Below are positions 7,531 to 14,069 of a stretch of 18,480 nucleotides of DNA, piece after piece. The notes below the pieces were generated by a model that was not told the DNA's origin, did no database searches, and saw only the letters and a program-made list of their open reading frames with translations. The position numbers and the translations under genes are program-made. Source of the stretch: Anaerolineae bacterium (GTDB taxonomy: Bacteria > Chloroflexota > Anaerolineae > J102); NCBI GenBank assembly GCA_027036755.1, contig JALWDV010000027.1:1-18480 (forward strand), in the 5' to 3' direction. Numbering within the stretch: position 1 is the stretch's first letter; each line of letters starts with the position of its first letter.

Positions 7531-7642
7531 GGATTTCAGGGGGGATGGCTTTACCAGACCCGCCGGATTCGCAATCCGCCTGGATGCAGAGAGCTCTCAG
7601 GGCGGATTCGCAATCCGACCGGCATCTCATCCTCTGAAATCC
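7531..7642. repeat. Nested palindromic cassette
   Basis: The outer arms GGATTTCAG (7531-7539) and CTGAAATCC (7634-7642) enclose two identical 15-bp palindromes, CGGATTCGCAATCCG, at 7564-7578 and 7603-7617. Between these lies GAGAGCTCTC (7589-7598). The parts are nearly symmetric about position 7590. It lies between two minus-strand genes and codes for nothing recognisable. No target duplication was found next to the outer arms. Confidence 0.7.
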
Positions 7643-7669
7643 AAAAGACCCCCTACGGATAGACCTGAG

Positions 7670-8167
7670 TTAGGCGGCCTTCTTCGCCGGCTTCTTGGAA
7701 GCCTCGGCGGAAAGCTTCTTGTCCAGGGCGCTAACCTTCCGGGCCAGGGCGTCGATCTTGCGGGTCAGTTGATCGATGTCCTGCTTGCTGGGAATGTTCA
7801 TGGTGTTGAGGACAGCCTCGATGCGCTTGGTGAGGATGTCTTCGGTCTTGCTGGTGGTCTTGCTGACATGCTCGGTGGTCTTCTTGACCCGGGTGGCGCT
7901 CACTTTTTTGGTGCGCTGCACCAGCTCCTCGACCAGCTTGCGGCCATCCTTTTCGGTGATCTCGCCTTTCTCGACCAGCCGGTTGACCAGGGTCTCGATT
8001 TCTTCTTTGCTCAACGCTGCGGCGCCGACGCTGGCGAGCAACAGGCTGCGAGCAGCCTTGACCACAGGATTGACCACGGGCTGAGCGGTTTCCTCGACCT
8101 TGGTGACAGCTTTGTTGGCGCTTTCTTTGACTTTTGCGGGGGTTTCTTTGATGGTGGTGGGAATCAT
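7670..8167 (-). CDS. Phasin-like protein (COG3937 type)
   Basis: 165 aa. Residues 36-86 (VKAARSLLLASVGAAALSKE, then VNRLVEKGEITEKDGRKLVEEL) match the short family annotated as polyhydroxyalkanoate synthesis regulator or phasin; recognition is from memory. Residues 1-30 and 86-155 are charged and helical. The 129-153 stretch has regular hydrophobic spacing typical of a coiled coil. The tail KKPAKKAA is lysine/alanine-rich, as in DNA-binding PhaF-type phasins. A strong Shine-Dalgarno GGAGGA (8175-8180, minus strand) sits eight bases before the ATG. No PHA synthase is in the window, so granule binding is inferred. A well-formed promoter lies over 500 bp upstream, separated from the gene by an inserted element. 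Confidence 0.75.
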   Translation of the reverse strand: MIPTTIKETPAKVKESANKAVTKVEETAQPVVNPVVKAARSLLLASVGAAALSKEEIETLVNRLVEKGEITEKDGRKLVEELVQRTKKVSATRVKKTTEHVSKTTSKTEDILTKRIEAVLNTMNIPSKQDIDQLTRKIDALARKVSALDKKLSAEASKKPAKKAA

Positions 8168-8253
8168 TTGTGCGTCCTCCTTGGAGATGCAACAGAGTGA
8201 TGTATTTTGTGGATGAATTGATTTCGTTAGAATTTGGTTTTGATGAAGTTCTT

Positions 8254-8638
8254 GTAACTGCTAAGTGATCGTCAAAAAATTACTTCCCTTTTTCCGAGGT
8301 TTTCGCGTCTGCGAGAGAAGTTCCCCCTCAGTCCCCCCGCAAGCGGGGGAATGTCATCCTCGCCTGAAAAATCCTTTGCAAACCAGCGGCTCCCTCCCCT
8401 GCAAAGGAGCGAAGCGACTGGCGGGGGAGGGCCGGGGAGGGGGCGAAGCTCTGGCGGCCCGGCAGGGAAAGGGAACTAATTTCTAGACGTGTGCTAAGGT
8501 CGTTCTTGCTTGAATTAACCTGACAGGTTCCTTTGGCAGCAATTCGGCGCCTTGCACGCTTCGTTGCTGGCTGAAAACCACACATCTTGCCGCCAAGGTT
8601 ACGATAACCTGTCAGGTTCAACATACGTTAGCAGTTAG
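8254..8638. mobile_element. 385-bp repeat-rich insertion with GTAA-type ends and a 7-bp duplication
   Basis: GTAACTGCTAA (8254-8264) is matched 10 of 11 by the reverse complement of TTAGCAGTTAG (8628-8638). AGTTCTT flanks both outer ends directly (8247-8253 and 8639-8645). The right end, read inward, contains TGCTAACGTA, shared with the elements at 5889 and 15256. Inside are a CCCCCGC/GCGGGGG hairpin (8334-8349) and CCCTCCCC/GGGGGAGGG arms (8392-8431). There are also two AACCTG(A/T)CAGGTT palindromes at 8517-8529 and 8606-8618. No credible gene is inside. It may be a composite of several insertions. Confidence 0.6.
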
Positions 8639-8673
8639 AGTTCTTTTTTGTGTTGCTTGCTTAGATGCAGGCA

Positions 8674-8812
8674 TGACGCGTCGCGTTACATTTTTATTAT
8701 GACGCATTGCGTTAAAAATGTCAAGTCTCTTTTCGTTCGAATCTGACGAGTTCCAACAAATTTCGTTTCCTGGATTTTGCTGGATTTGGAAGAAGGATGA
8801 CGCAACGCGGTA
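8674..8812. promoter_or_regulatory. Three copies of a 15-bp dyad, probable operators
   Basis: TGACGCGTCGCGTTA (8674-8688), TGACGCATTGCGTTA (8700-8714) and TGACGCAACGCGGTA (8798-8812) share TGACGC-N3-GCGnTA, a partly symmetric site. Copies 1 and 2 start 26 bp apart and copy 3 starts 98 bp further on. Copy 2 lies in the spacer of the minus-strand promoter at 8696-8724, copy 1 at its expected start site, and copy 3 just upstream of the plus-strand promoter. This arrangement suggests one repressor controlling both divergent genes. The regulator is not in the window. Confidence 0.6.
8696..8724 (-). promoter_or_regulatory. Strong minus-strand promoter, for the phasin-like gene
   Basis: On the minus strand a perfect TTGACA (8719-8724) and CATAAT (8696-8701) are exactly 17 bp apart. 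The expected start is near 8689. The present leader to the ATG at 8167 would be about 520 nt; removing the insertion 8254-8638 and one duplicate reduces it to about 130 nt. Confidence 0.6.
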
Positions 8813-8827
8813 ATCTGGAAGGAAGTT

Positions 8828-8857
8828 TTGCAAAATCCTGGCATCCTGTTTTATAGT
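8828..8857 (+). promoter_or_regulatory. Candidate promoter of the ETF:quinone oxidoreductase-like gene
   Basis: TTGCAA (8828-8833) and TATAGT (8852-8857) are separated by 18 bp. The leader to the ATG at 8923 would be about 60 nt. A TTGACA at 8873-8878 lacks a matching -10 and was not chosen. Confidence 0.45.
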
Positions 8858-8922
8858 AGCGTAACTTCCATTTTGACAAGCAAGGACATCATCCAGACCT
8901 TTTTCTTTCCAAGGAGTGCCTC

Positions 8923-10926
8923 ATGCTCACGCTGGCAGAAAAAATCATCTTCACAGTTCTGGTTATGGCTGTTATCTATAATGGTTATTGGGCGTTTTAC
9001 AAGGTGTATCTTGTCATCAAACGCGGACAGGGCGATTATGATGATGAAAACATCTGGCCGCGGATGTGGAGAGCGTTTTGGGAATGGCTTACGCTGCGCC
9101 CCATCTGGAAGACGAGGCCCGTGAGCAGCATCTTTCACGCCATGGTCGCCTGGGGCTTCATGTTCTACTTTCTGGTCAATTTCGGGGATGTGCTGCAAGG
9201 GTATTTCCCCATCAAATTCATGGGCGAGGGTTGGCTCGGCAACGTCTACCGCCTTCTGGCCGATGTCTTCAGCGTGGCGGTTCTCATCGGAATGACTTAT
9301 TTCCTGGTGCGGCGTTTCCTCGCCCACGATCCGCATCTGGAGTATCGCGATAATATCAAGCTGGTGGAGAAAGTGAAGCAGGGGGGATTGAAGAAGGATT
9401 CCCTCATCGTCGGCTTCTTCATCCTCTTCCATGTGGGCTTTCGTTTTCTGGGCGAGAGCTTCACCATCGCCCGCGAGGGGCGCGACGCCTGGCAGCCTTT
9501 CGCCTCGGTGGTGAGCCAGTATTGGGCGGGGCTGTCCGATAGCGCGCTGGTTTTCTGGCAGCACGCTTCCTGGTGGATTGCGCTGGGTCTGATCCTGGCC
9601 TTCATCCCTTACTTCCCTCACAGCAAGCACTTCCACCTCATCATGGCGGGCTTCAATTTCCTGGCCAAGCCTCAGCGCAAGGCCCTGGGCGCGTTGGAGC
9701 CCATCGATTTCGAGGATGAGAGCATCGAGCAATTTGGCGTAGCCAAACTGACGGATCTCACCTGGAAAGGCATCCTTGATCCTTACGCCTGCATCATGTG
9801 CAATCGCTGCCAGGATGCGTGTCCGGCTTATCAGACGGGCAAGGAGCTTTCGCCCTCGGCGCTGGAGGTGAACAAACGCTACTTCATCAACGAGCACGTG
9901 GACAAGCTGGCCAGCGGCGACGAGTGCGAGATCAATCTGCTGGATTTCGCCCTGACCGAATCGGCGTTGTGGGCCTGCACCTCGTGCGGAGCCTGCGTGG
10001 AGGTGTGCCCGGTGGGCAACGAGCCCATGTTCGATCTCATGTACATGCGCCGCAATCAGGTGCTGATGGAAAGCGACTTCCCGGCCGAGCTGCAAACCGC
10101 GTTCACGGGCATGGAGCGCACCGGCAATCCCTGGAAGCTCAGCGCCTCCGACCGCATGAACTGGGCCAAGGGTCTGGATATTCCCACCGTGGATGACAAC
10201 CCCGATTTTGATGTGCTGTGGTGGGTGGGCTGTGCGCCCGCTTACGACATGCGGGCCCAATCCACGGCCAAGGCCTTCGCCAAGATTCTGAAGGAGGCGG
10301 GCGTCAATTTCGCGGTGCTGGGCGAACGCGAGATGTGCTGCGGCGATTCCGCCCGCCGGGCCGGCAACGAATATCTCTTCTTCGAGCTGGCCACCCAGAA
10401 TGTGGAGACCCTGAACGAGGTCAAGGCCCGAAAGATCGTCACCACCTGCCCCCACGGCCTGAACACGCTATCCGCCGAGTATGGCGCTTTTGGCGGCGAT
10501 TACGAGGTCATCCATCATTCGCAGATGATCGACGAGTTGCTGGCTTCGGGCAAGATCAAGCCCAGGAAGGAGCTGGACGGCACGGTCACCTTCCACGATC
10601 CCTGCTATCTGGGCCGCCACAACGGCATCTACGACGCTCCCCGAGACGCGCTCAACTTCGTGGTCAGCGAGACCGTGGAGATGGAGCACAGCCGCAATCT
10701 CTCCTTCTGCTGCGGCGCGGGCGGCGCGCAGATGTGGAAGGAGGAGGAGCCCGGAACCCAGGCGGTGAACATGAAACGCTACGAGGAGGCGACCGAAACG
10801 GGCGCAAGCTGCATTGCTGTGGGCTGCCCATTCTGCCTGACCATGCTCACCGACGCCTCGAAGGAGGCGGGCGAGGATGGCCTGGAGGTGAAAGACATCG
10901 CCGAACTCGTGGCCGAAACCCTGTGA
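8923..10926 (+). CDS. Membrane FeS/CCG-domain oxidoreductase, ETF:(mena)quinone oxidoreductase-like
   Basis: 667 aa. Residues 1-245 hold several membrane helices (about 5-31, 70-92, 112-132, 160-177, 208-230) with histidines such as H72, H170 and H214 that could bind heme b, as in NarI/HdrE-type subunits. Two 4Fe-4S motifs follow: C290-x2-C293-x2-C296-x3-C300-P and C352-x2-C355-x2-C358-x3-C362-P. Two CCG (DUF224) domains come next: C437, C472-C473, C509; then C561, C597-C598, C635-x2-C638. This fused layout is known from FadF-like proteins and from EMO, the membrane oxidoreductase passing electrons from ETF to menaquinone in fatty acid oxidation. The specific partner is inferred, since etfAB are not nearby. 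In CCG domain 1 the final CxxC reads CPHG, lacking the last Cys. AAGGAG (8911-8916) is a good ribosome site. Confidence 0.85.
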   Translation: MLTLAEKIIFTVLVMAVIYNGYWAFYKVYLVIKRGQGDYDDENIWPRMWRAFWEWLTLRPIWKTRPVSSIFHAMVAWGFMFYFLVNFGDVLQGYFPIKFMGEGWLGNVYRLLADVFSVAVLIGMTYFLVRRFLAHDPHLEYRDNIKLVEKVKQGGLKKDSLIVGFFILFHVGFRFLGESFTIAREGRDAWQPFASVVSQYWAGLSDSALVFWQHASWWIALGLILAFIPYFPHSKHFHLIMAGFNFLAKPQRKALGALEPIDFEDESIEQFGVAKLTDLTWKGILDPYACIMCNRCQDACPAYQTGKELSPSALEVNKRYFINEHVDKLASGDECEINLLDFALTESALWACTSCGACVEVCPVGNEPMFDLMYMRRNQVLMESDFPAELQTAFTGMERTGNPWKLSASDRMNWAKGLDIPTVDDNPDFDVLWWVGCAPAYDMRAQSTAKAFAKILKEAGVNFAVLGEREMCCGDSARRAGNEYLFFELATQNVETLNEVKARKIVTTCPHGLNTLSAEYGAFGGDYEVIHHSQMIDELLASGKIKPRKELDGTVTFHDPCYLGRHNGIYDAPRDALNFVVSETVEMEHSRNLSFCCGAGGAQMWKEEEPGTQAVNMKRYEEATETGASCIAVGCPFCLTMLTDASKEAGEDGLEVKDIAELVAETL

Positions 10927-10950
10927 TCGTCGTTCAAATTGCGCATTTGA

Positions 10951-10980
10951 AGCCCTCCCGACGCTCGGGGAGGGCTTTTT
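10951..10980 (+). terminator. Intrinsic terminator of the oxidoreductase gene
   Basis: AGCCCTCCC-GA pairs with TC-GGGGAGGGCT around a short loop, with one bulge, and runs into TTTTT. It lies 25 bases after the stop codon. Confidence 0.9.
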
Positions 10981-11000
10981 GACGCCGCCAGAATTTTTGC

Positions 11001-11018
11001 AAGCCCGCGCCAGGGCTT
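11001..11018. repeat. Small hairpin in the 10981-11380 gap
   Basis: AAGCCC and GGGCTT flank a six-base loop. It is one of several short repeats in this 546-bp gap. Others are an AAGGTGCAACGCATTA word at 11069-11084, related to AGGTGCGACGCACTTA at 18172-18187, and a TCATGCTGAGGGAGCGAAGC block at 11109-11128. No gene is visible before 11473. Confidence 0.4.
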
Positions 11019-11215
11019 AAAGCCTCCAGATGGAAACAGCGATCCTACTGGACTAGTTCAAGGTGCAACGCATTAGTGTAGCATTACATAAATTCCTTCC
11101 GGATTGAGTCATGCTGAGGGAGCGAAGCGAGCGTCGTTCGGGCAGTGGTTCTGCTCGACGAAAACCTCATGCCATGCCACAGCGTTCAATCTTGGAAGCA
11201 CTGCAAAAAGGTTTC

Positions 11216-11335
11216 TCAACACGGAGACACGAAGGACACGGAGAAAATAGTGGTAGTTCACAGAGGAATTCCTCTCCAAGTCTCACCTTTTCCTTCCTCC
11301 GTGCGCTCTGTGCCTCTGTGGTGAAGGTTTTTTCA
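11216..11335. repeat. Hairpin-forming word repeat (ACACGGAG/CTCCGTG)
   Basis: The left arm words (ACACGGAGACACGAAGG, ACACGGAG) are answered on the right by CTCCGTGCGCTCTGTG and CCTCTGTGGTGAAGG, giving a long imperfect stem over a roughly 40-base loop. The structure resembles the CACGAAG elements at 5861-6175 in style but not in sequence ends. No clear target duplication was found. Confidence 0.55.
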
Positions 11336-11380
11336 GTACGGCCAATCTTACAAGCTGACTATCTGCACGGCGAAATCGGT

Positions 11381-11408
11381 TTGCTATTTTCCTCCAAGGT
11401 GCTATAAT
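11381..11408 (+). promoter_or_regulatory. Promoter of tatA
   Basis: A perfect TATAAT at 11403-11408 follows TTGCTA (11381-11386) with a 16-bp spacer. The leader is about 58 nt and ends in a GGAGG ribosome site at 11462-11466. Confidence 0.6.
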
Positions 11409-11472
11409 GCTTGAAAAGACGTCTGACGCCAGACGCCGCATCTACTGAAACGTTCCGATCTGGAGGCGCTCC

Positions 11473-11673
11473 ATGAATCTCGGCCCACTCGAACTCGGCC
11501 TCATCCTGGTCATCATTCTTCTCATCTTCGGCGTCGGCAAACTCCCCGAAGTTTTCCGCTCGCTGGGCGAAGGCGTCCGTGAATTTCGCGATGCCGCTGG
11601 CGAGCCCGATAAGGAAAAGAGCAGCAAAGGCGCATCCGAAGACGCCGAAAAATCAGGCGATTCTTCAGAATAA
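11473..11673 (+). CDS. tatA: Twin-arginine translocase subunit TatA/E
   Basis: 66 aa. It has the canonical TatA layout: a short extracytoplasmic head (MNLGPLE), one membrane helix at about 7-22, the FGVGKLPE hinge (19-26), an amphipathic helix (PEVFRSLGEGVREFRDA) and a charged, disordered tail. TatA oligomers form the pore through which folded, cofactor-bearing exported proteins cross the membrane with TatC. No tatC is adjacent, which is common when tatA is scattered. GGAGG is six bases from the ATG, and a promoter and terminator bracket the gene, so it appears monocistronic. TatA versus TatE/B naming cannot be settled from the sequence. Confidence 0.92.
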   Translation: MNLGPLELGLILVIILLIFGVGKLPEVFRSLGEGVREFRDAAGEPDKEKSSKGASEDAEKSGDSSE

Positions 11674-11758
11674 AGCACCTTGCTCATTCCAGCGATGATG
11701 CCAGGATGACGCCAATCTCGCCTGATACGCATGGCTGATCCGTCCTGCGTTCTTTTTT

Positions 11759-11790
11759 GCCTGCGCTTTTTCTGAAAACGCAGGCCTTTT
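11759..11790 (+). terminator. Intrinsic terminator of tatA
   Basis: GCCTGCG-c-TTTT (11759-11770) pairs with AAAACGCAGGC (11775-11785) around a four-base loop and is followed by CTTTT. It overlaps an upstream in-frame ATG (11757) of the next ORF, which is therefore unlikely to be the real start. Confidence 0.75.
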
Positions 11791-11807
11791 CATTGAATCA
11801 AGCGCTC

Positions 11808-12794
11808 ATGTCCGCACATCTCGCCGTTGCAATCGTCGCCGAAACCCCCGTCCGGGCGCTGGAGCAGGCCCGCTCGCTACCGCCCGCGGTCTCTCTGGTC
11901 GAATATCGTCTGGACATGATGCGCAGCCCGGATGTGGCGCTTCTGGCCGAGCAAACGCCCATCCCCGCCATCTTCACTTGCCGCCCCAAATCTCAGGGAG
12001 GCGGATTTGAGGGGACAGAGGCGGAACGGCTCCGGATATTGCGACAGGGGCTGGAGACCGGGCATCTGGTGGATCTCGAAATGGAGACGCTGCCCCTGCT
12101 GGCGGACGCCATCCCCGAGCCCGGCAGGATCATCGGCTCGCAGCACGATTTTGGGGGCATGTTGGGTGATTGGACCGCTCTGGAAATGAAAATGCGAGGA
12201 CTGGGCGCCGGCGTCGTCAAGCTGGTGGGCATGGCCCGAAACGAAGATGACGCGTTGCTCTCCGCGGCGTGGCTGGCGAGGGCGGGAGCGCCGGGCGTCG
12301 GCATTGCCATGGGCGCGGCGGGCGTGGCCACCCGGTTGTTGGCCCCGCGATTTTCCCGGGCATTTCTCACCTTCGCTTCCCTGGAAAAAGCCTCCGCACC
12401 GGGCCAGATTCACGTGCGGGAGATGATCGAACTGTACGGTTTTCAGCGCATCGCCAACGCCCACCCCCTGCTGATCATGCTCACGCCCGGTCCGCCGCGA
12501 CGGGAGCAGGTGCAACGCTATCGTCAGGCGATGACGGCCCGATTCACCCGCGGACGCCCCTGGCTGCTGCCCATCCCCGCCAGCGAGCTGCATCCGGGCC
12601 TGATGCTGGCGCTGCGTCTGGCGGGCGCGGCGGGCGTCTTCCGGCTGCCCGGGGTGCGCGTTGCGCCCGAGTTGCAGGCCTATGGTTTCGGCATCCAGGA
12701 TTACGTCTGGGACTTCGGCCCAACGAAACGCGAAAATCCTCCCCAACAACCTGATCCAGACGACGTAATGACCTTTCTCTCTCATGGAAATTGA
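11808..12794 (+). CDS. aroD: Type I 3-dehydroquinate dehydratase with unassigned C-terminal extension
   Basis: 328 aa from the ATG at 11808. The enzyme dehydrates 3-dehydroquinate to 3-dehydroshikimate through a Schiff base (shikimate pathway). Conserved residues are present: E32 in VEYRLD, R59 in TCRP, H113 in SQHDF, Schiff-base K138 in VVKLVG, and R176. The MGAAGVATR and SAPGQ (196-200) loops are intact. Normal type I enzymes end near here (about 220-250 aa). This one continues for about 110 residues (ANAHPLLIMLTPGPP onward) without the SKSLSP or nucleotide-binding motifs of a fused shikimate dehydrogenase. An in-frame ATG at 11757 lies before the tatA terminator, so 11808 is chosen. No Shine-Dalgarno sequence is seen. 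The stop is two bases from the next gene's ATG, indicating one transcript. Confidence 0.88.
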   Translation: MSAHLAVAIVAETPVRALEQARSLPPAVSLVEYRLDMMRSPDVALLAEQTPIPAIFTCRPKSQGGGFEGTEAERLRILRQGLETGHLVDLEMETLPLLADAIPEPGRIIGSQHDFGGMLGDWTALEMKMRGLGAGVVKLVGMARNEDDALLSAAWLARAGAPGVGIAMGAAGVATRLLAPRFSRAFLTFASLEKASAPGQIHVREMIELYGFQRIANAHPLLIMLTPGPPRREQVQRYRQAMTARFTRGRPWLLPIPASELHPGLMLALRLAGAAGVFRLPGVRVAPELQAYGFGIQDYVWDFGPTKRENPPQQPDPDDVMTFLSHGN

Positions 12795-12796
12795 CG

Positions 12797-13630
12797 ATGC
12801 GTTTACTGACTTTTCAGCACAAAGATGACATCATGGCGGGCGTGCTCATGGAAGAGGGCGTCGCACCGCTGCCCTGGCGGGATGTCAGGGCGCTCATCGA
12901 GTCGGGCCTGAAACACGCCAGCGAGGCCGCAGCGGCCGCCCATCTCATCCCCCTCGCCGATGTCACCCTCCTCGCGCCCATCCTCAAGCCCGGCAAGATC
13001 ATCGCCATTGGTCTGAACTACCTGGATCATTGTCTGGAGCAGGGCAAGACGCCGCCCGAACGCCCCACCATCTTCACCAAATTCTCCACCGCGGTCAATC
13101 ATCAGGGCGGCGAGATCCGCTGGGATCCAAATCTGACCCAGATGGTGGATTACGAGGCCGAGCTGGCGGTAGTCATCGGCAAACGGGCGTATCGGGTGCA
13201 GGAGGAGGACGCTTACGACTATGTGGCCGGTTACACCTGTCTCAACGACGTCACCGCCCGGGATTTGCAGCGGGCCGACAGGCAGTGGGTGCGGGGCAAA
13301 AGCTTAGACACCTTCGCTCCCATGGGTCCGGTCATGGTCACCGCAGATGAGCTGCCCGATCCGCACACGCTGGACATTCGCTGCTGGGTGAATGGCGAAT
13401 TGCGGCAGGAAAGCAACACCAACCAGCTCATCCACACCGTGCCCAAGCTCATCGCTTTTTGCTCCAGAGCGTTCACCCTGGAGCCCGGCGACATCATCAC
13501 CACGGGCACGCCCGGCGGCGTGGGCGTCTTCCGGGATCCGCCCGTCTTCCTGAAACCGGGCGATGAGATCGTCGTCGAGATCGAATCCATCGGTCGGCTG
13601 CACAATCGCGTTGGCCCCTATCTCGCCTGA
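12797..13630 (+). CDS. Fumarylacetoacetate hydrolase family protein
   Basis: 277 aa. It belongs to the FAH superfamily: metal-dependent acylpyruvate hydrolases, oxaloacetate decarboxylases/tautomerases and 2-keto-4-pentenoate hydratases. Landmarks are IIAIGLNYLDHCLE (68-81), the metal ligands E120 and E122 in VDYEAELAVVIG, D151 in CLNDVTARDLQ, K168 in GKSLDTFAPMGP, and the ITTGTPGGVG loop (234-243). The set of ligands is complete, so an active enzyme is likely. The exact substrate is not predictable. The ATG at 12797 gives the family-typical head MRLLTF; a TTG two codons upstream overlaps the aroD stop and was not chosen. Close coupling to aroD hints at co-transcription rather than a shared pathway. 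Confidence 0.88.
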   Translation: MRLLTFQHKDDIMAGVLMEEGVAPLPWRDVRALIESGLKHASEAAAAAHLIPLADVTLLAPILKPGKIIAIGLNYLDHCLEQGKTPPERPTIFTKFSTAVNHQGGEIRWDPNLTQMVDYEAELAVVIGKRAYRVQEEDAYDYVAGYTCLNDVTARDLQRADRQWVRGKSLDTFAPMGPVMVTADELPDPHTLDIRCWVNGELRQESNTNQLIHTVPKLIAFCSRAFTLEPGDIITTGTPGGVGVFRDPPVFLKPGDEIVVEIESIGRLHNRVGPYLA

Positions 13631-13642
13631 GCGCGGCAGAGC

Positions 13643-13716
13643 GGCGCTTCGCGCCCGCCGCCAGCGCCGGGGGAATTCATCCCCCGGCTAGAAACAGCGC
13701 TCCTGCGGGGCAGGTC
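13643..13716. repeat. GC-rich double-hairpin intergenic repeat, copy 2
   Basis: This is the inverted counterpart of 1-78. It has arms GGCGC/GCGCC (13643-13655) and GCCGGGGGA/TCCCCCGGC (13666-13674 and 13680-13688), followed by the shared CTAGAAACAGCGC stretch. It begins 13 bases after the stop at 13630 and may act as a terminator there, though no T-run follows. Downstream, 13717-13793 holds short words such as CACCTGTCACCTGCAACTTG that pair loosely with 13716-13736. The rest of the 13631-14069 gap is the element at 13802-13984 plus 13985-14069, where an AAGATTGA/TCAATCTT hairpin and a TAAGCGCTTA palindrome (14019-14028) were seen. Confidence 0.75.
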
Positions 13717-13801
13717 GCAAGGGGCAAGTATCAAGTACAACGCGATCTCGCCGACAGCGCTGAACCTGCCACCTGTCACCTGCAACTTGCTACAAAGATC
13801 G

Positions 13802-13984
13802 GGCATGGTTCAGATCGTCCTTCCATCAGCTTTACAATTTCAATAGGGTCAACGCCTGGCAAAGCACGTCAAACGTAAAGCGTCAAACGTCAAAACGTGG
13901 CGAAACAGGCTCTTTTTGACGTTTGACGGATGACGTTTGACGGAGAAATTGTAAAGATGGCTTTGAATGAGAATGAACCATGCC
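13802..13984. mobile_element. 183-bp MITE-like element with 11-bp perfect inverted ends
   Basis: GGCATGGTTCA (13802-13812) and TGAACCATGCC (13974-13984) are perfect inverted repeats. A second perfect pair, CTTTACAATTTC (13830-13841) and GAAATTGTAAAG (13945-13956), sits exactly 28 bases inside each end. CGTCAAACGT words on the left are answered by GACGTTTGACG words on the right. Outside the ends are AAAGATCG (13794-13801) and AAAGATTG (13985-13992), an 8-bp target duplication with one mismatch. There is no ORF. Partial copies lie at 18257-18345 and 134-156. The ends differ from those of the GTAA family, so this is a separate family. Confidence 0.8.
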
Positions 13985-14069
13985 AAAGATTGATAACTTT
14001 TTCTCAATCTTGATGCGCTAAGCGCTTAATGCAAGCGAAAACGACTCCGATAACGTCTATTGATCGATC

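Noticed and set aside
8618..8833. 71-aa minus-strand ORF
   Set aside because: It runs through the operators and the TTGACA/CATAAT promoter and has no ribosome site.
8873..8878. TTGACA as -35 of the oxidoreductase gene
   Set aside because: No acceptable -10 occurs 16-18 bp downstream; TTGCAA/TATAGT upstream is better.
8851..10455. 534-aa open frame on the minus strand
   Set aside because: Antisense shadow of the oxidoreductase gene; it would also cover that gene's promoter and ribosome site.
11111..11407. 98-aa plus-strand ORF
   Set aside because: Made almost wholly of the CACGGAG word repeat and the tatA promoter region.
12791..12796. TTG start for the FAH-family gene
   Set aside because: The ATG at 12797 gives the family-typical MRLLTF head and avoids overlap with the aroD stop.
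13861..13945. Possible CRISPR-like array of GTCAAACG words
   Set aside because: Units are about 10 bp with no spacers of constant length, inverted on the two sides, and belong to a MITE-like element.
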